Assembly (NCBI GenBank): GCA_013398615.1
Contig: VZSR01003805.1
Coordinates: 3,503,707 to 3,567,706 of the forward strand
From: Brachypodius melanocephalos
Taxonomy: Eukaryota > Chordata > Aves > Passeriformes > Pycnonotidae
Length of the DNA stretch: 64,000 nt
Reading direction: 5' to 3'
This document shows, one piece after another, positions 53,726-64,000 of this stretch; position 1 is the first letter of the stretch, and every line of letters begins with the position of its first letter. The notes under the pieces were generated by a model, which worked only from the letters and a program-made list of their open reading frames with translations, was not told where the DNA came from and ran no database searches. A program made the position numbers and the translations under genes.

Positions 53726-53880
53726 ATTGTATCATAGAACTGTTCAATTTGGAAAACACCTCTAAGATCATCAAGTCCAATGGTTAAACCAGCACTGCCA
53801 AGTCCACCACCACCACCAATCAATGTCCTTAAGTGCCACATCTTCACATCTTTTAAATATCTCCAGAGATTTATATTCTC
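53726..53880 (-). mobile_element. CR1 3' end fragment
   Basis: The plus strand reads as the reverse complement of a CR1 tail: 'atcatagaactgttcaattt', 'aagatcatcaagtccaatgg', 'cagcactgccaagtccacca', a CAC repeat, then 'catcttttaaatatctccag'. The tail lies at the left end. It includes the (CCA)n run at 53803-53817. No target duplication was found. Confidence 0.82.
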
Positions 53881-54946
53881 TTTGTTCAATAACAGTGGTC
53901 TTATTTCCTATTTACTGCACAGCACCTAAATTCTTCATTGAGTGTCAAGTTCTTTAACAGCTTCTCAAATTTTTATGACGTCCATTATCTAAGGGGTACA
54001 AAAATATGAACTCATCTTTCCTTCTAAGGACTGCAATTTGATATTACACAAATTTGAAAAATGAGAGATAAGGCACAAGGATACAACGCTGAAAATGTAC
54101 AAATGATTGGGCATCTGATTTGAGATTCCTTAAGATTTTCTTTGTTCAGAGTATTAAACATTCTTTAACACCGAATGTTTTTGAAGCATGGTTACTATTA
54201 ATTTCAGTAGATGAAAAAAATCAGACCCATAATGTGTCAAATTCATCACTCAAAAACCGAGGAACACGGTTAATAGCTACTTGGGTAACCTTTGGTCTGT
54301 CTTGACCAAAGTAAAAAAAGCTCTAGCAGACACAGAGTATTCTCTCTGTGGCTTTCAGCTGCCTCAGCTGTTACTTCTTCTTTTTGAAACCTTCTGTTTT
54401 TCATAAGAGCTTTGTTAATTATGTGGCAAAGTGAGCAAAGATCTCATAGCTATGCCTTCTTCGCCACATGATTTTGAGCAATGTAAACCACATCTATACC
54501 AGGCAAGAAGAAAGACTGGGGCTGTCAGGGAAAAAAATCCACCTGGTCATGAGGAAGATTGAGAAGCAAGAAGCATCACATGCTGCCTGCACCCTTGGGC
54601 AGTTTCAAGACCTGATTAGGAAATTCTTGTTTTGAATATTGCTGTGCATTGAAAAAAAACTCCATGCTATTAAACCTGTTATTAATTCATATTTTTTATT
54701 TTTTATTATTGTTCTTACTATCTCAACCAGATTAACTGGCACTAAGAATTTATATAAACAATTACATTACATGTGTCTATACTCGGTGAACAGTCATTTA
54801 ATAATGCCAGGTTTTTCTTCTTACAGGCCTTTGATTAAGTGTTATGAGAAGGAACTTTAAGGAAGAGGGTGGGGATACAAGGGAACAGGAGAAGTTCAAG
54901 CTCTTGGACTCAATTCCAGTGGAGAGAAGCATTCAGCTTATAGGTG

Positions 54947-55013
54947 TTTTTTTTTTTTTTTTCTTTTTGCAAGTACATTTATTTTTGTAATTAAAAAAAA
55001 AAAAAAAAAAAAA
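54947..55013. repeat. T-tract and A-tract inverted pair
   Basis: A 16-base T run (54947-54962) is followed 30 bases later by a 21-base A run (54993-55013). They can pair as a hairpin in RNA from either strand. Confidence 0.9.
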
Positions 55014-55739
55014 CAAAAAACCCAGCTAACAGAATGAGATCTTGCTTCCTTACCAGATACTGCTTTTCTTACTACTTTATCTTTTTACTTGTAAATAGTA
55101 TCATAAATACCAAAACATAAACAGATGTCATTTTTACAGAACTTTAGTCTTATTACAAGTGTACGTACAGCCCATCCATCTGAGCGGATTACTTCTGAAA
55201 ATCACTGTGATACTGCAATATCTGTGTTACAAAGAAAACATTTACATTTGGAACTACAAATAATTTCAGTTATGCCATAATCTCAAAGCCACAGATACAT
55301 ATTGCTATTATCACCAGTTTATATACAACCAAACTGGTATTTAGGCAGCAGATTGCAATTCACTCAGCTATTTATTTTCACACTGATGCACCCCAGCACA
55401 GTTGCTTGTGGTACATATATAGAACTCTACAGAATACCATTTCTCACTTTCAGGATTCGAGAGTTATAATTTACAGATGCTTCATCAAACTCAGATATTT
55501 TTTCCTGATTCTGACTCCAAGACTGCAGAGCACATTAAAAAAATCAGAAGCATACTGAATACTGTGAATTTTGCATTCATGTAAAATTAGAAAGTGTCTT
55601 ATTCACATTTGTATCTCAAGAGATTCCATGTTCCAAACTAAAGTACATTCAGGAGAATAACAGTTGTTAATAACACTAATGAAAAGAGCTGTAATAGATA
55701 AATTATAATGACAGAGTTAGATCTTTAACAGGCATTGCT

Positions 55740-55809
55740 GTTGCCATGGCACAAAATTTCTAATGTAAAATAAAAATCCACTAGAAAATTGTTCTATAGC
55801 TATGGTAAC
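55740..55809 (+). promoter_or_regulatory. Pair of RFX-like half/full sites
   Basis: GTTGCCATGGCAC at 55740-55752 is one base short of the palindromic X-box GTTGCCATGGCAAC. ATGGTAAC at 55802-55809 is a good half-site. Two such motifs within 70 bp hint at a small cis-regulatory element. Confidence 0.3.
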
Positions 55810-58800
55810 CACTGTATTGTGACATGATTATTCAATTCAAGTTCTGTTTTCATTTGATCCAGAAAGATGTTTTTAGCATCACACTTTGCACATGTGTAAT
55901 ATCTGCCCAAAAATGTTTTCTCAACTCCCTTTTCCCCACATTCAGTTGACTGCTAAAACCAACACTCAGAACTGAGTAATATTTGGAAACTACCCTCTTA
56001 TAGAAGGATGGGTAAGCATATTTGCATAGTAAAGATTGCCTTGCAGACACTAGAATACCTTCAGTAGTGAGGATATCAGTTGTATTGCCAAAGTGACATA
56101 AAAGGGGATGTTCAGCAAGAAAAGGTGTAAGACAGAAAATTCATAGTATTTGAAAACAGAAGTAGCAATATCCATGACAACATTGTTGCATACAGCAAAC
56201 AACACTGTGCTCTGACCAAGCTACAGATCTTTGATGGCAGCATTTTGGCTGCAGATACCTTAGATGAGACAGAGCAATATTTTCTCACTCAATAAAAGTT
56301 ATACTTTTACTGGGAGATAGAACAACAAGATTACTGAGCAAGTGATTAAGACTGTGGGCCTCTACTGTCACTAGCAACAACACAGAAGATGAGCAATAGT
56401 GTCTGGCCAGATTGCAGTTTCTTCTTCAGCTTATTCCTAAATCTGGAGAAACCACCAGAAAGTGGTTGGCAAGGGTGCTGTTGATGGTCTCCAAGCTCTG
56501 TGCCCAGGTTCCAACACTGCCAGCTTCTCAAAACCCATTCCCTTAGAAATCACAGTGAGCCTCTCTGTGGGTTGAGAGTTTGCTCTTACAAGCTTCAAAA
56601 CTGCCAATTCACCCCTTAGCATCGCGGTCTGCACTTTGTACTGAGGGATTTTACTGCCTCATTGTCTCTAGCTTCACAGTTTCATGTCCTCCTCCATTTC
56701 ACAATGACCCATCAGGAACTGAAAATATGAGAAAGATTTTCTGGGAAAGAGATCTCCATATGGAGTTTTCTAAACATTGCTTGCCAGCATCTAACAAAGA
56801 AAAAAAGGCTTTGGGTGAGGAAAGATTTTAGGCATTTATTGCTGTTAATTCCCACCACATTATAATGCCTAAATATAGTCCTTGCCCAAATTTTCAGCAA
56901 TAGCAGTGGAATCTGGTACAGAGTTAATTGTAGCTCTTTTTGAGCTGTTGTGTCTCTTCTGCACATCTTCAGAATTTTTTTTTTGATACACATATATTCT
57001 GTATTTGAGGAGGACATAATTTTGACAATCACATAAAGGGTTAACATTTTACTGCAGAATTCAACACAGACAAAAATAAAGAGCTGCAGCTGCCACCTCC
57101 ATAATGCTGTTTCCATGAGGATTTCTTTCTATGTGACTATATAAGGCATGGTTCCTAGACATCTTAAAGACAGACAGGCTCTCATGAACCATCACATTTT
57201 ACAGCACAAAATTCTGCCTTACGCCTGCCCGTGAGAATAAGGATTCTTCAGAAAAATAACATGTTAACATTTTAATGGACTTAACATGTCAGACAGATAA
57301 AATAATGGCCAACATCCCTCAGGTGAAATTACTGGATGAATTCAACACTCACATTCAAGCTAAAATTCTGCTGGAATTTTTCACCTCTGCCGTGCAGCAA
57401 AAGTAAAAAGAAATCCTCTCAGTGTGTCTTTGTAACTTTCAGTGAATGTTTCATAAGAAATTCTGAGAGGTGAATGGCAATGGATGTAAAATGTAATTCT
57501 GCAGAGAGATCACATATAATCACATAGAGAAATTCTGTGGGGATCTTTTTTATCAGCAGAAAGCAGTTGAGTGGGTTGTGGCTGTACTCAGAAAGTACAT
57601 GTTAATTTGACAATGTAGTACAGCAGGGCAGAGTAATACAAGAGGAAAACTTGGTGACATTTAATAACCAAAATCAGTGCAAAGCAATATCAATGTGATA
57701 GATGAGCTCTTGAAACCATATCCTTTTGTTGAAGATTGCAAAAAACCACTGTTACATGTTCCACTCCTGGTATTTCACACATCACATGCAAAGAAGGAAT
57801 GACAAATTCTTCCACCAAGTGGGAACAAAACTTGCTAATGTTCAAGGCAAAAGAAACTGTAAGAAACAGTGGATGATTCCCAGAAGAATATTTCTAAAAG
57901 GAGACATTGCACAATAATTTCATTTAAAAGGAAAGAAATGACTCAGTTTCCCCCAGCATGAGACAAGATCAGAAAGCAAAGTGTATGTTCTGTCATTTGC
58001 ACTGACCATACATCTCTCTTTTCTAACCTTGGTATAGAATGTATTTCTGATCAGAGCAGTATTTTTAAGATACTTCAGTTTCTCTCTTTCCTCATTCCAC
58101 ATACAAGATCATCTATGCTTTTTTCAACTTACGTTTCAAATCCAGAAAGAATGGAATTGGTGTTTTCATAATAAATAATGTAAAATAAAGGCCCCCTACC
58201 CTAAATGGCTTCTTTTAGTTTTTGCTAAATCTCATTAGGTAGAAGGGACAAAAAGTGTACATAAACTAATAATGTCTAGAAAATATCTCTGGCTGTAGAA
58301 CGAAATTTCAGTTCTAGATGCAGGTACATATATAGTCATGGAAAATTACATGCAGATTTTCAACTCTATGAGGAACATTCACTGAAATTTTATATAATTG
58401 CTTACATGTGACTGTATTGAAACTAATAACAAAAAAATCATAGTCTTTTAGCAAGCTTGCAGCTCACCACATCTTTTAGTTATAAATAGTGACTGGGGAA
58501 AATGAGAGAATAAAAAACAAATTAACTGTATTTACTTTCTCCTAATGATTTATTTGGGACTTGCAAATGTGAGAGAATACCCATTAAAATTCTTTTGAAA
58601 AGTATTTACAAAACCTAAATGATCTTTAAAAATCTACACAACTATGTGCAAAATAATTTAGCTAGGAACAATAATTTTCTAGGCATATTTAATATCTCTA
58701 AAAGTTGTTTACTTTTCACAAGTAATTGTATTTACTTTAAAAAGCAACATTACACGCAAGATGCTTAAAAGAATATGTGAAAAGAAGGGCAGAGATTCAG

Positions 58801-60199
58801 GTCGCCAAATGCAGAGATAATGGCTGTTGCAGGCACCATATGATATCCAAAGTGACTGCAAAGGCTGACAGGTGTGACACACAACTTGGAAACCCTTGTC
58901 TTTCTGGTGAAGCAGAAAGAGGTCAGAAATAGTATTTGCAGTGTCCAAGTTGGTCTAGACATCTGGTTTGGCATTTGAATTGTTTCTTAGAGGTCAAAGG
59001 TTAGCAGACGAGGAATACTGAGGGTAGATGTAGACAAAACAACTCAAAGAATCCTTTAATGCAGAATAAATAATTTCATGTGTGCATATACCCCACTTCA
59101 GATAACTTACATACACTCACTTTAAATAGGAACTGAAAACTTGGTACTATTTTAAAGTAATGATTGTTGATACTTCCACCAGAATAACCATCAGGTTAGG
59201 AAGCCAGATCACCTGAGCGCCACAGATCATGAAACATTGGCTGACACCAGGTATCAGTTTAGGATATTTTGGAAACACACGTGCATTCGTAACATGGAAT
59301 TAACCTGCTTTAAATTAACTATGACTGCTAGGAGAGGAGCAGTCATGGTTAGCAGGCAATGTGTCGCTTTATTAAGCTACTAGGATGCAGAAAAGCACTT
59401 GCTCAATTCTGGATATAGTTAAAGGAAAAACAAGCATTAGGCTACAGTTGCTCAGACATGGAAGAGCAGTGAAAGACAATTACAAACGTTCATGCTCCAC
59501 CACAAATGACACTTTACAGAGCTCTCTTACTATAGAAATGCAACTAAATAAACAAAAATATTATTATTAAAAACTGTATGAATCATCAACTAGTTGCAAG
59601 ACAGAAGATCCCACAGAGACCGAGAGGTACAGTTTGACGTAATTAAAATCCCTCTTACACAACGAGCTGGAATGTCATCCAACACAAATGCTACACACAG
59701 AAATGCTGAATAATTTAGCTTCTGTTTGGATCATATAAGAGTTAGAGGACAGAGTTTCATCTACTGAATAGCTGTGTAGAGTACATGATCACTCACCCTG
59801 CTGCTCTTCAAACAGAAGGTATCACTGAGCAGCTCCAGGGCCTGAGCTGAGTGTAAGAATGGCTCGAAGCTGCTCATGGGGCTAATCAGCTGCCCCAGTT
59901 TGGGTAGATTAGTTGAATTCACTTGGCTTATTTTGCTTGAGATGGATTAAAAGTTCTCACAGAAACCCTCCCGATGAAGCCATAATCTGGGAACATTATG
60001 AAAGAAGTGCAATGACACAGAAGTGCGGGTCACACCTTCAACTACTTTCACAGAATTCTGCCATTCATGAAAGGATGATATTCTCTGCAGAGAAAGGGTC
60101 AGCTGTTCTCTCTGAAACACAGCAGCCAGATATCCCTCAAAGGAACCAAGTAGCCCTGATTTTCAAATATTGTACTGTAGCTATGCATCCCCACCCTAG

Positions 60200-60680
60200 C
60201 AGGTGTTCTCATATTAGGAAAGGATTTGAGTTACACCCCTGATCTTATAAGGCAAAGAACCAGAAACTTCGATGCTCTTGTCACCATAATTGGCTCAGTT
60301 CCAACACAAAGGCACCTGTTGGACATTTTGAGCTGTACCTCCAGAACTGTAGCTTTTTCTATTGGGCAGTATGCCAAATCCCCCTTGATCGTTACATACA
60401 TAAAGGAGAGCATGAAGATTTTCAAGGCATTTTCGGGGTGTGATAGCAGGTGCAAGGATCCTCCCTGCACCTTCCATGGCCTATTTCACTTTTGTGTATA
60501 TAGTTGTGTATAGTTTGGTATTTTCATCTTTATTAAAACCTTTTGCTTTTCAAACACCGACCATGCCATCTCACTATTTTTGGTAAGCCATTTCTGAGGC
60601 TGCAGGCAGCCCTCAGGTGGTGATGCACCTTTGTGCAGCCAATAACATTCTGGCCCCAGGCAGATCGCATCATGGTACAC
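60200..60680 (+). mobile_element. Possible LTR-like or retroelement fragment
   Basis: TATAAGGCA occurs at 60247 and CATAAAGGAG at 60399. About 130 bases later comes 'ctttattaaaaccttttgct', an ATTAAA signal followed by a T-rich stretch, as in many LTR R-U5 regions. Local GC is higher than in the flanks. I cannot find both ends or a duplication, so this is only a candidate. Confidence 0.3.
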
Positions 60681-61850
60681 CTACTAAGAGTAATATTTTC
60701 TTAACTAGGGATAATATTGTGCCTGAGGATAATAAATATTAGCAAGGTCTAATAAAGATGACTAATTTATCAAGCTAAAAGCACTAAGATGGTACAGCTT
60801 TCAAAGACATCCTCCAGACCAGTAGAAATACATACATAAGTTTGTTTAAGAGTCCAGGAACTGTAAACAGGAAAAGAGAAAATCAGTCTAAGGGATCAGA
60901 AAATAGATTAAGATTTGTGGGAACAGTACCATTCTAGTCCCATAATTTATAGACCAGATTCTGTTCAGCTAACAGGCTGATCAGAATATCAGGAATAATA
61001 GATGATAGAAAACTCTTCTTTACCAAAGAACTTCATCCAGCTATTGTCCCATCTTTAATAAGCAAAGGAAACTTCCTATGTAATTAGATACTTTAGATTT
61101 AGAAAGCACCTTTTTTGATCATGAGTTATTTACCTCTCATCTACAATGCTTCAAGACAGGTGGTACCAAGTTCATTAGGGCCTTAAACCAGATAAATCTG
61201 AAGCAAGGCAGGCCTAGAATGTTATTATTGCTTCATTCTGCTCTAATTTATTTATGTTACATTTGGTATCATCAATAATTATGTTTACCTGTGAACAAAG
61301 GTCCCAAACCAGATCTGATTTTCCTGTCATTTATATATTTCTGCTATTTAAGCAAGTGTGCTTACATTTTACCCGAGGAGGTAATAGATCACTGAGATCT
61401 TGTTTTGTAGATGGGAAGAATCTCTATCAACAGGGAAGTTCCTTGCAAAAGCAAGGTGAAGAGATATAGCAAGTTGTCTAACTTACCAAACATACCCAAG
61501 AGTGTAGAAGTAGTCTGTTATGTCAGTCATAAGTAACAAATAATTGCAGAAACAATGTTATGATTATTTTAATTAGCATATTCTTAATTTGAAATAAATT
61601 GGAAATCAGATGATCATGGTCTCCTGAGAAATTTAAAACAAGTCATTTTTGCTCTCTTTATAAAAGCAAACAAGCCTGACTAGCAGCTCAACATATCAGA
61701 TAGCACTCTAAGAGATATACCAGAAAAAAAAATCTGCAGATGATTTCTTTCCTTTTCTAGATTTTATTGTTAAAGTAATGAGAAATTAACATGAAAACAT
61801 TTTAATAACTTTTCTGATTAAAAGTGGGCAAATACTTCTTTCTTGTAAAA

Positions 61851-61907
61851 ATAGGAAAAAGAGAGAAGAAGGGAAGGCAGAGAGAGAACAGGAGGAAAGA
61901 AAGAAGC
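61851..61907. repeat. Polypurine tract
   Basis: This is an A/G-rich low-complexity run (GAAAAAGAGAGAAGAAGGG type) of about 57 bases with few interruptions. Confidence 0.8.
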
Positions 61908-62017
61908 CATTCTGATGACCACAGATAGTAAAACCAGAAACTCTTGATGAGACTTTCAAATTACAGTTGTTCCCAAAAAGGACTTTTTTGAATGTGCAAT
62001 GTGGTTTTAGGCTGGGT

Positions 62018-62072
62018 TTTTTTGTTGTTGTTGTTTGTTTGTTTGGGGTTTTTTTTGTTTTTTTTTTTAATT
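62018..62072. repeat. T/G low-complexity tract
   Basis: GTT and GTTT repeats run into T homopolymers on the plus strand. It is low-complexity sequence only. Confidence 0.85.
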
Positions 62073-63371
62073 AGCTTGCAAAAATCTCATGAAGATACAA
62101 AGACAAAATGTCAAGTATTTAGCCAATGCTTGTTTCCTGAAAGCATTTTAATGGAAATCTATTATAAAGAAACACAGTAAAAAAAAAAGTAAAGATGGCC
62201 ACTCCTGGAATAAGTTGCCTCGAAAATTATAGTGTTTTTAGCATTTCACATTAAGTTAGTTAATTATTCCTGCTATCTGCACCAACTAAATGAAAGAAGG
62301 CTGATGAGGGTGGTGGGAATAAATGACATGCGTTTGGTACTTCCAAGGAGAATGACAGAAACTCTTCAATGAACAGGTAGTCAACTACCAAATGGGACAT
62401 GTATACTGGCCTCTTTCTAACCCAGTTAACAGATAACTGAATTTTCATCAAGTCTTTAGATGGAAAAGAAGGCACTAAGCTATTAAAATTTTCTCTGCTC
62501 AGAGAATATATGGTGGGCGAGAATTTAAAGTAATCAGGACAGGTACAGTACCAGTAAACAAAGAATAAATCTGCACAGACAAAAGAGACATACATACTTT
62601 TTTTTTTTTTTTAATAAAACAGCTTCCTTTCTTCCAAGCATAACTTGGAAACATTTAAAAAACCCAAAAACCATCTACACATATATGAGGATATATTATG
62701 TGTTTCCAAACCAAAATTAACTGCGGAGATATGAAGATTGATCAGTGAAGTTTAAAAGTAAATTTTAAGTGAAACTTAAGTTCACCTTGCAGTCAGACTA
62801 ACAATATGAAGAATAAAAGTCTGCAGTTTGTAAGTGCTTTCAAATTATCTCTAATCAATCTGAAGTTCAATTGTTTTTGTTGTTTGATAGAATCCCACGA
62901 CATGCAGTAATCATCACACAGAAGTACAGAAGTTTCAATCACAATAATTGCTTGGTTAGAAATGGCATTTTTCTTCTACATCAGGTGAGCTACACTTTCT
63001 ACTGTAGCCAACACAGCAATATTTGTCACACCAAAGACAAAGATTCAGAATAAGTCAGTAAATTCCAAGATCTGATTCTTTTTGCCCGCTTCTGAATTAA
63101 CTAGTGGAAGAAGACTATTAAAACACAAAGACCATCACATCTGTATGACTTTATTTCACAGTCTTCAGGTGAAGGGTGGCAGAGCAATATTCTTTGCCTA
63201 TATGGCTAATCCTGTAAGAACTCCTGAGGGAAAGTAAGAATTCTGAGCTTTGTGGTATGAGTTCTTAATGTATCTTGGCAGTTAGAGAGACTGACTCACA
63301 GAAAGTAAAACTATCTCATCTTCGTTGTGGGGATGGAAGTACCACTATACATCAAGATGTGAAAGCTCACA

Positions 63372-63905
63372 GTGAGGAGGTGATTTTTCCTCTCTACTTC
63401 ACTCTGGTGAAACCCCACCTGGATCCAGCTCTGGAGTCCTCAGTACAGGCAAAACATGGATCTGTTGGAGTGGGTGCAAGGGAGGGACACAAAAATGATC
63501 AGAGGAGTGGACCACCTCTCCCATGAAGACTAGTTGAGAGAGTTGTTCAGCCTGGAGAAGACTGAGTGAAGACATTATTGTGGCCTTTCAATAATTAAAC
63601 GGGGGTTAGAAGAAGGATGGGAACAGAACTTTTAGTACAACCTGTAGCAATAGGTGAGGGGGTTGTCAAATAAAATAAGGCATATTCAGACTAGATATAA
63701 AGAAGTAGTTTTTTATAACGAGGGTGGCGAAACACTAGAACAGAGATACAGTCGATGCCTCCTTGCTGGAAACATTTGAGGCCAGCCTGGATAGGGTTTT
63801 CACCCGATCTAGTAGAAAATGTCCCAGCACACTGCACTGGTGTCCAGCTGGATGATCTTTAAAGGTGCCTTCCAACCCCAAACATTCTACGAATTTTAAA
63901 ACTAT
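63372..63905 (+). mobile_element. CR1 LINE, 3' fragment
   Basis: The sequence contains the CR1 landmarks in order: 'ctctacttcactctggtgaa' (63394), 'gttgttcagcctggagaag' (63543), the diverged middle, and the terminal 'gctggatgatctttaaaggt' with 'ccttccaaccccaaacattc'. It is 5'-truncated, and the ATTCTATG tail is degraded to 'attctacgaatttt'. The 83-residue open frame inside it is not a gene. Confidence 0.88.
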
Positions 63906-64000
63906 GCATCAGACAAAGGTTCCCAGCTGATGAAAGTGGACCAGAGCTCAAGGTAGTGCTAGCCTGTCTTCTTCAGAGGCTGACAGGTGTGGTACAGTAT

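Larger units (their letters stand above)
51001..64000 (-). other. ANKS1B intron, 3' part (at least 13 kb, upstream exon outside the window)
   Basis: This is the intron preceding the 581-bp exon. The acceptor at 51001 is a good pyrimidine tract (TACTCTCTCATTTCAG). The rest of the intron reaches the right edge without another exon I can recognise. It contains CR1 fragments at 53.73-53.88 and 63.37-63.90 kb, a T-tract/A-tract inverted pair near 54.95-55.01 kb, paired RFX-like motifs near 55.74-55.81 kb, and an LTR-like segment near 60.2-60.7 kb. Very short exons could have been missed. Confidence 0.75.

Overview
The window looks like a stretch of a bird genome. It is AT-rich and CpG-poor. It carries several degraded CR1 LINE copies, some with the octamer-like ATTCTATG tail typical of avian CR1, and at least two LTRs of avian ERVL type. 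It contains part of one very large gene, ANKS1B (AIDA-1/EB-1, an ankyrin-repeat, SAM and PTB-domain synaptic scaffold), read entirely from the minus strand. I cannot name the species.

Four coding exons are supported by reading frame, splice sites, phase continuity and protein similarity. In transcript order (right to left) they are: a 581-bp serine/lysine-rich linker exon (51000-50420), a 73-bp exon (48512-48440), a 107-bp exon that opens SAM domain 1 (27194-27088), and a 99-bp exon that completes SAM1 (211-113). The junction phases are 1, 0, 1, 0 and 0, and all of them join in frame. The 107-bp exon has a second use: a 5' extension to an ATG at 27288 gives the N-terminus of the short AIDA-1-type isoform, which lacks the ankyrin repeats. 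A TATA-like element and a CRE-like element lie upstream of that ATG.

The rest is intron. From left to right: 212-27087 (26.9 kb; two CR1 loci, one of them a tail-to-tail pair, a duplicated 55-bp segment, and a CpG-richer block with a near-consensus RFX X-box); 27195-48439 (21.2 kb; a complete ERVL-type solo LTR with a 5-bp target duplication, a related LTR that runs into a 100-N assembly gap, and a third, more diverged LTR); 48513-50419 (1.9 kb); and 51001-64000 (partial; two CR1 fragments, an LTR-like stretch, and a pair of RFX-like sites). I see no tRNA, rRNA, CRISPR array or independent protein-coding gene. All other open frames of 60 residues or more look like chance or repeat-derived frames.
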